From the NCBI GenBank assembly GCA_039715165.1, contig JBDLHX010000014.1:1-35146 (forward strand): a DNA stretch of 35,146 bases, in the 5' to 3' direction. The DNA comes from JAHEEL01 sp039715165 (GTDB taxonomy: Bacteria; Actinomycetota; Acidimicrobiia; Spongiisociales; UBA5794). The position numbers and the translations under genes are program-made. Positions 30,715 through 35,146 of the stretch are shown one piece after another (position 1 is the first letter of the stretch; every line of letters starts with the position of its first letter). Below the pieces are notes generated by a model, which was given only the letters and a program-made list of their open reading frames with translations, did not search any database and was not told the origin of the DNA.

Positions 30715-31410
30715 GTGCCACGCAAGAAGAAGACCGAAGGCCCGCTGAGGGTCGTCCTCGTCGACGATCACGAGGTCGTTCGGCGAGGTCTCAAGTCACT
30801 CATCGACTCGTACGAAGACCTCACGGTGGTGGGAGAGGCCGGAACGGCGAATGAGGGTGTTCGACGCGTCGGATACGACGCCCCAGACGTCGTCGTCATG
30901 GACGTCCGTCTCCCGGACGGCTCCGGTGTCGAAGCCTGCCGCGAGATCGTCGACCGCTGGCCGGACGTCGGTGTGCTCATCCTCACTTCGTTCGCGGACG
31001 AAGAAGCCCTCATGTCGGCGATCATGGCCGGCGCCGCCGGATACGTGCTCAAGCGCATCGACGCCGAGGCGCTTATCGACAGCATCCGCCGCGTCGGGGC
31101 CGGAGAGAGCCTCCTCGATCCCGCGATGGCCGAGCCGCTCTTCGAACGCCTGCGCGGACACACCGTCGATGATCCGCTCATCAGGCGACTCTCGCCGCAG
31201 GAGCGTCGCATCCTCGACCTCATTGCCGACGGCAAGACGAACCGACAGATTGCCGAAGACATGTACCTCGCCGAGAAGACCGTGAAGAACTACGTGTCGA
31301 ATCTCCTCGCGAAGATGGAGATGTCGCGGCGGAGTGAGGCCGCGGCGTATGCGGCCCGGGTCGCGACAATGCACGAACACCAGTATCCGCCGGAGGAGTG
31401 GACGCAGTAG
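30715..31410 (+). CDS. NarL/DevR-type response regulator
   Basis: A 231-aa regulator. The receiver domain has VLVDDHEVVRRGL, phosphoacceptor D63 (VVVMDVRLPDGSG), LILTSF and the conserved Lys (GYVLKRID). The C-terminal LuxR-type helix-turn-helix has LSPQERRILDLIADGKTNRQ and EKTVKNYVSNLLAKMEM. This matches the DevR/DosR subgroup of NarL regulators and fits phosphorylation by the divergent GAF kinase. GTG 30715 follows a -10 hexamer by six bases. ATG 30697, with GGAAAGGG upstream, is the alternative and would add six residues; it lies inside the predicted promoter spacer. A CBS-domain gene follows after 39 bases and may share its transcript. Confidence 0.92.
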   Translation: MPRKKKTEGPLRVVLVDDHEVVRRGLKSLIDSYEDLTVVGEAGTANEGVRRVGYDAPDVVVMDVRLPDGSGVEACREIVDRWPDVGVLILTSFADEEALMSAIMAGAAGYVLKRIDAEALIDSIRRVGAGESLLDPAMAEPLFERLRGHTVDDPLIRRLSPQERRILDLIADGKTNRQIAEDMYLAEKTVKNYVSNLLAKMEMSRRSEAAAYAARVATMHEHQYPPEEWTQ

Positions 31411-31449
31411 CGACACTCGAGCCGGTATTCCATCGAGAGGGAGCATGGC

Positions 31450-32106
31450 ATGCGGGTCGCCGAGGTGATGACGTCGAACGTCGAGGTGGCACACCCCGAC
31501 TGGACGCTCAAACAAGCTGCACGAACGATGATCGATGCGGGCGTTTCGGGACTCCCCGTTGTGAACGATGACGGCGAGGTGGTCGGCATCGTGACGGAGG
31601 CCGACTTCATCGAAGCCGAAGCGGACCGGGCCCCGGGGCGGAGGAGGGTCTTCGACACCATCTTCGGCGAGAAAAAGACGCGAGTCCCATCGACCGTCGG
31701 TGCCGCGATGACGAAGGATCCGATCGCCATCGATAGGAACGCGACCGTGACCGACGCGGCCAAGGCGATGACAGAGCACCGTGTGAGGCGTCTACCCGTC
31801 GTCACTCCCGACCGCCGTCTCGAGGGAATCGTGAGCCGCAGCGACATCGTCGCCGCATTCGCTCGGGACGACGCCGAGATCGCCGACGCCGTGGAGCGCG
31901 GCGTCATCAGGCGCATCTTGATGCTCAAGTCGCCCGACGTCTCGGTTCGGGTCACCGACGGTGTTGTGAGCCTCACCGGTGAGGTCCCGACCAGGTCCGA
32001 TGCGAGGCTGCTCGAGGAGTTGGCGGGCGGGATTTCCGGAGTGGTGCGGTGCGACAGCGACCTGTCGTGGGCGTTCGACGACATCGCTGCCAGTCCGCCG
32101 GCGTAG
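31450..32106 (+). CDS. CBS-CBS-BON domain protein
   Basis: A 218-aa protein with two CBS domains (residues ~1-58 with VAEVMTSNVEVAHPDWTL and GLPVVNDDGEVVGIVTEAD; ~80-137 with VGAAMTKDPIAIDRNATV and RLPVVTPDRRLEGIVSRSD) and a C-terminal BON-like domain (~145-205, VSVRVTDGVVSLTGEVPTRSD). CBS pairs bind adenine nucleotides, and BON domains bind membranes or other proteins. It is probably an energy-state sensor. Mycobacterial hypoxia-response protein HRP1 is a CBS pair in the DevR regulon, and this gene lies behind a DevR-like regulator, so similar control is plausible. The ATG has GAGAGGGAG upstream. Confidence 0.88.
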   Translation: MRVAEVMTSNVEVAHPDWTLKQAARTMIDAGVSGLPVVNDDGEVVGIVTEADFIEAEADRAPGRRRVFDTIFGEKKTRVPSTVGAAMTKDPIAIDRNATVTDAAKAMTEHRVRRLPVVTPDRRLEGIVSRSDIVAAFARDDAEIADAVERGVIRRILMLKSPDVSVRVTDGVVSLTGEVPTRSDARLLEELAGGISGVVRCDSDLSWAFDDIAASPPA

Positions 32107-32114
32107 ACGCCGGC
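32097..32114 (+). terminator. Short GC-rich hairpin across the CBS-gene stop codon
   Basis: GCCGGCG and CGCCGGC pair perfectly around TAGA, which contains the stop codon (32104-32106). No U-tract. Like the hairpin at the FHA stop, it places a stable stem on the last codons. Confidence 0.4.
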
Positions 32115-32187
32115 CGAGGCGTGAAACCGGGAACAAAGACACCATCGAGGGCGTTGCGAACATGAAAGCGCGACGCGGAGTGACGAG

Positions 32188-32472
32188 ATGGTGCCGACAG
32201 CAGAAGAGCTGTTCATTGACACCGACGATCCGTGGTACGAGAACGCGGCGTGCGCCTCGTACCCGTCGGAAGTGTTCTTCCCGCCTATCGACGCGCCTTC
32301 CGCTGCGAGGGTCGCAAAGCTGATCTGCGCCGAGTGTCCGGTGCGTGAAGAGTGTCTTGCCTTCGCTGTGGAGACCGCTCAGACCGAGGGCGTGTGGGGC
32401 GGCATGGACGCGGGCGAGCGACGTCGGATGCGCAGGCGCCGGCGAGATCAGGAGCGGCGCCGCGCCTCGTGA
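32188..32472 (+). CDS. WhiB-family iron-sulfur transcription regulator
   Basis: A 94-aa WhiB-like protein. The four cluster cysteines are C22, C47, C50 and C56 (ICAECPVREEC, with C-x2-C-x5-C), followed by the GVWGGMDAGERR turn and a very basic C-terminus (MRRRRRDQERRR) for DNA contact. These proteins hold an oxygen/NO-sensitive [4Fe-4S] cluster and usually work with the principal sigma factor. Which subclass (WhiB1-7) is uncertain. It occurs only in actinobacteria and their phages, a strong lineage marker. ATG 32188 has GGAG seven bases upstream. Confidence 0.95.
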   Translation: MVPTAEELFIDTDDPWYENAACASYPSEVFFPPIDAPSAARVAKLICAECPVREECLAFAVETAQTEGVWGGMDAGERRRMRRRRRDQERRRAS

Positions 32473-32504
32473 AGTTGAAGTCGGCCCGGTGCGGCTCGGG
32501 CGGG

Positions 32505-32510
32505 TACGAT
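32505..32510 (+). promoter_or_regulatory. -10 element for leaderless ppk2
   Basis: TACGAT with seven bases to the ATG at 32518; no ribosome site. It follows the whiB stop by 32 bases. Confidence 0.45.
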
Positions 32511-32517
32511 CCGCCGC

Positions 32518-33288
32518 ATGAAGAAGAAGGCATACGAGGAACGACTGGGCGAACTCGAGACCGAGCTCGCCAAGCTTCAGGCGTGGATCAAGGACCAGGG
32601 CTTGCGCGTCATCGTGATCTTCGAAGGTCGCGACGCGGCCGGCAAGGGTGGGACGATCAAGACCATCACGAGGCGCCTCAACCCGCGCATCGTTCGCACG
32701 GTCGCGCTCCCGGTGCCGACGGAGCGAGAGAAGTCCCAGTGGTACCTGCAGCGCTACATCGCACATCTTCCGGCGGCTGGGGAGATGGTTCTCTTCGACC
32801 GCTCCTGGTACAACCGCCTGAACGTTGAGCCGGTCATGGGCTTCTGCACGGAGGAGCAGTACGAACGGTTCCTCGTCCTCTGCCCGGCTTTCGAACAGGT
32901 CCTCGTCGACGATGGGATCATCCTCATCAAGTACTGGCTCCACACGAGCGACGATGAGCAGGAGCGGCGGTTCCAGGCGAGGAACACCGATCCGAAGAGG
33001 CGCTGGAAGCTGAGTCCGATGGACCTGGAGGCACGGGCCCGGTGGGTCGAGTACTCGAAGGCGCGAGACGCCACGTTCGAGCACACGCACACAGAGTGGG
33101 CGCCGTGGCACCTGGCGAATCTCGAGGACAAGAAGGCAGGGAGGCTCAACGTCATCAGCCACCTGCTGAGCAAGATTCCGTATGAGGATCTGACGCCGCC
33201 GCCGCTCGAGATGCCGGAGCGCCAGCCGGCGGGCGGGTATACGGACCCCGACTGGACCGCCCTGGAGATCCCCCGCCTCTTCACCTAA
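32518..33288 (+). CDS. ppk2: Polyphosphate kinase 2 (PPK2)
   Basis: A 256-aa PPK2-family enzyme that transfers phosphate between polyphosphate and nucleoside diphosphates or monophosphates. The Walker A loop is EGRDAAGKGGTIK (residues 36-48), Walker B is VLFDRSWYNR (D94, R95), and the lid and later blocks FEQVLVDDGIILIKYWLHTS, RWKLSPMDLEARARW and HTEWAPWHLA are all present. Single-domain length and sequence favour class I (ADP or GDP phosphorylation), although class is not certain. It probably regenerates ATP or GTP from polyphosphate stores during stress, which fits neighbours that sense energy and redox state. The ATG is directly behind a -10 hexamer. Confidence 0.94.
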   Translation: MKKKAYEERLGELETELAKLQAWIKDQGLRVIVIFEGRDAAGKGGTIKTITRRLNPRIVRTVALPVPTEREKSQWYLQRYIAHLPAAGEMVLFDRSWYNRLNVEPVMGFCTEEQYERFLVLCPAFEQVLVDDGIILIKYWLHTSDDEQERRFQARNTDPKRRWKLSPMDLEARARWVEYSKARDATFEHTHTEWAPWHLANLEDKKAGRLNVISHLLSKIPYEDLTPPPLEMPERQPAGGYTDPDWTALEIPRLFT

Positions 33289-33438
33289 CGACCGCCTCGA
33301 GAACCCAGGGCTCGCAGCGGCCTATAGGTGTCTCTCCGACCCACAGAGTTCGGCGGATGTGACCGAATCCGTTCATTCCGCGGGCTGTCAACGTTGTATA
33401 TGGCGGCGCGAACCCTGGGTACGCGTTATGGGGGGTGG

Positions 33439-33466
33439 TTGCACAAAAGGCCATCTGCCATACACT
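33439..33466 (+). promoter_or_regulatory. Promoter of the VanW-family gene
   Basis: TTGCAC (33439-33444), a 16-base spacer and TACACT (33461-33466). The predicted start near 33473 gives a short leader. Upstream, the 8-bp inverted repeat ACCCAGGG/CCCTGGGT (33303-33310 and 33413-33420) and the palindrome CAACGTTG (33389-33396) are unexplained. Confidence 0.55.
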
Positions 33467-33484
33467 TGCCCCTCACCGAACTCC

Positions 33485-35146
33485 ATGACGGGGGACTTCG
33501 TGCGCCGCATACTGATCTGGACCGCGATCGCCGTGCCGATCGTGTTGATTCTCGGATTTGCCGGCGCGTACCTCATTGACGAAGCGCTCCACCCGGACCG
33601 TGTCGGACGCAACGTCTCGGCGGCCGGCGTGGACATCTCCGGGCTCTCCACCGAGGACGCAACCGCAGCGATCGCCGACTACGAGCAACGTCTCGCAGCG
33701 ACGCCGGCCCTCTTCGTCATCGAAGGCCAGGATGTCATGCTCAGTCCGACCGACGTCGACCTCTCCGTAGATGAGGATGCCGTCGTCGCGAATGCGCTCT
33801 CTCAGCGGCGGGGAGGCGGCTTCTACTCCGACGTCAGCGGCTGGGTGGAATCGTTCTGGACGCCGGTCGAAGTCGAGATTCCGACGTCGATCGACGAAGG
33901 GATGCTCGAAGACGTGTTCCACGACTGGGACCGTTCCGTCGTCGACCACCCCGCTTATGAGGGCGCCGTCCTGCTCAACGGGACCCTTGCTGTGCCGGAG
34001 TACCCACGGCCCGGAGCACTCATCGACCGATCACAGGCGACCGGGATCGTCGCGGCGTCGCTCGACACGCTCGATCGTCTGCCCATTGCGCTGCCGCTGA
34101 CCGATCTCGATCCGATCGTCACGAACGCCGATGTCGATGTCGCGGTCGAGCGGGCAAATGATCTCATCGGCGACGCCGTGCTGCTCTCGCGAGAAGGCAT
34201 GCCCGGAAGGCTGACGTTCACCCCAACGGGGCTCGCGATGGCACTGCGGACCGAGACCACGGTGAACTCGCCGGCAGTGATCACGGTCGAGCTCGACGAA
34301 GACGTGTTGCGCTCTCTTGCAGAGCGGAAGATCGATCGCTACGCGACGCCGCCTGTCGACGCGTCGTTCGAGTTCGACAAGGACACCCAAGAGGTCACGA
34401 TCATCCCCTCCGAGCCTGGGATCGTCGTCGATCTCGATGCGGTCCCCGGTGTCGTGATCGATGCTGCGCTCGGCGCCGGGAACGCAGAGATGCCCACCAA
34501 GGTCGGCGGCGAGCCGGCGCTCACAACCGAGATGGCCGAGGCGATGGGGCCGTTCGATGAGGTGTCGACATTCACGACGTATCACCCATGCTGTCAGAAC
34601 AGAGTCATCAACATTCAGAAGCTCGCCGACGAGATCGACGGGGCGATCGTGATGCCCGGTGACATCTTCTCGGTCAACGACCACGCCGGGAAGCGCACGA
34701 CGGCCGAGGGCTATGTCCGGGCCGGAGCGATCATCGGTGGACGGGTGGAGTGCTGTGACCACCCCGCAAACGTCGGGGGAGGGACGAGCCAGCTCGCCAC
34801 GACGTTCTACAACGCGATCTTCTTCGGCTGCTACGAGGACATCGAGCACAAGCCCCACAGCCTCTACTTCTCCCGCTATCCGTTCGTGCGTGAAGCGACG
34901 CTCGGGTTCCCGTATCCGGACGTGAAGTTCCGCAACGACTCGGCCGCGCCGGTCTTCATCGACACGTCGCACACCGGCGGTTCGATCACCGTGACCTTCT
35001 ACGGGAACAACGGTGGGCGGACGTGCACGGCCGACCGGTCGGGCAACACCGTGACACGGCTGATGGAGCACCCCGACGGCTCGGTGACGACGCAGAGCTG
35101 GACATGGAACTACGCCAAGCCGAAGCCGAAGGAAGAGCCGACGACC
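33485..35146 (+). CDS. VanW-family cell-wall-associated protein (3' end off window)
   Basis: At least 554 codons are present; the gene runs off the right edge. It has an N-terminal signal or membrane segment (RRILIWTAIAVPIVLILGF), two regions of the putative peptidoglycan-binding type that precede VanW (with VGRNVSAAGVDISGL and later TEDATAAIADYE), and the VanW domain from about residue 360 (TYHPCCQNRVINI, GDIFSVNDHAGKRTTAEGY, NVGGGTSQLATTFYNAIFF, HSLYFSRYPFVREATL). The tail is Pro/Lys/Glu-rich. VanW proteins occur in vancomycin-resistance clusters and widely in actinobacteria, but their activity is not established; a cell-wall role is likely. ATG 33485 fits the promoter; GTG 33500, with GGGGGA just upstream, is an equally plausible start. 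Confidence 0.88.
   Translation, partial: MTGDFVRRILIWTAIAVPIVLILGFAGAYLIDEALHPDRVGRNVSAAGVDISGLSTEDATAAIADYEQRLAATPALFVIEGQDVMLSPTDVDLSVDEDAVVANALSQRRGGGFYSDVSGWVESFWTPVEVEIPTSIDEGMLEDVFHDWDRSVVDHPAYEGAVLLNGTLAVPEYPRPGALIDRSQATGIVAASLDTLDRLPIALPLTDLDPIVTNADVDVAVERANDLIGDAVLLSREGMPGRLTFTPTGLAMALRTETTVNSPAVITVELDEDVLRSLAERKIDRYATPPVDASFEFDKDTQEVTIIPSEPGIVVDLDAVPGVVIDAALGAGNAEMPTKVGGEPALTTEMAEAMGPFDEVSTFTTYHPCCQNRVINIQKLADEIDGAIVMPGDIFSVNDHAGKRTTAEGYVRAGAIIGGRVECCDHPANVGGGTSQLATTFYNAIFFGCYEDIEHKPHSLYFSRYPFVREATLGFPYPDVKFRNDSAAPVFIDTSHTGGSITVTFYGNNGGRTCTADRSGNTVTRLMEHPDGSVTTQSWTWNYAKPKPKEEPTT

Noticed and set aside
31792..33162. 456-codon minus-strand frame across CBS, WhiB and PPK2 genes
   Set aside because: It spans three real genes on the opposite strand and has no domain signature.
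34031..35071. 346-codon minus-strand frame opposite the VanW gene
   Set aside because: The plus strand encodes a well-conserved VanW domain here; the antisense product is low-complexity (DRDRR-rich) with no motif.

Overview
The window is high-G+C DNA of an actinobacterium (Actinomycetota). Lineage markers are a WhiB-type Fe-S regulator, a bacterial proteasome activator (Bpa/PafE), a PAC2-family proteasome-assembly protein, a DosS/DevR-like two-component pair and a VanW-type cell-wall protein. A class such as Acidimicrobiia is my guess from gene content only. Coding density is high and no gene-free stretch reaches 300 bases. The largest gaps (roughly 120-200 bases, at 354-526, 5442-5625, 11698-11895, 21834-21954 and 33289-33484) hold promoters, dyads or repeats. 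I saw no tRNA, rRNA, CRISPR array or transposase.

Region 1 (1-15983, sugar catabolism). A truncated xylose-type periplasmic binding lipoprotein sits at the left edge. Next come two probable lipoprotein genes in one unit: a vanadium-haloperoxidase-type enzyme with the full vanadate-binding signature, and an FG-GAP/ASPIC-UnbV protein. xylA (minus strand) is followed, in divergent orientation, by a DUF4380-type mutarotase-like gene that overlaps xylB. A GH13 alpha-glucanase and pheA (prephenate dehydratase) follow. A ROK-family repressor that has lost the usual zinc cysteines is divergent from a CUT1 ABC operon: binding lipoprotein, two permeases and two Gfo/Idh/MocA oxidoreductases (the second ends at 16963). 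The operon has no ATPase gene. Most of its junctions are ATGA or GTGA overlaps.

Region 2 (17050-25468). An orphan beta-class DNA methyltransferase overlaps a six-TM protein, whose 3' end overlaps a convergent DUF547 gene. nhaA and a CaCA cation exchanger are divergent. Then comes the most unusual segment: a solitary AbiEi-like/DUF559 nuclease-fold gene bracketed by two identical 46-base palindromic repeats. A large penicillin-acylase-family Ntn hydrolase follows.

Region 3 (25522-35146). Two proteasome-linked genes (bpa and PAC2) flank a tungsten-type aldehyde:ferredoxin oxidoreductase. After an elaborate hairpin come a tail-anchored FHA protein, a GAF histidine kinase divergent from a NarL/DevR-type regulator, a CBS-CBS-BON protein, WhiB, PPK2, and a VanW-family gene that runs off the right edge. 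The set from the kinase to PPK2 looks like a stress or energy-limitation neighbourhood.

Expression signals fall into two kinds. Some genes have clear Shine-Dalgarno sites. About seven others have a TANNNT hexamer 6-8 bases before the start codon (10 bases in two further cases), which suggests widespread leaderless transcription and decided several start choices here.
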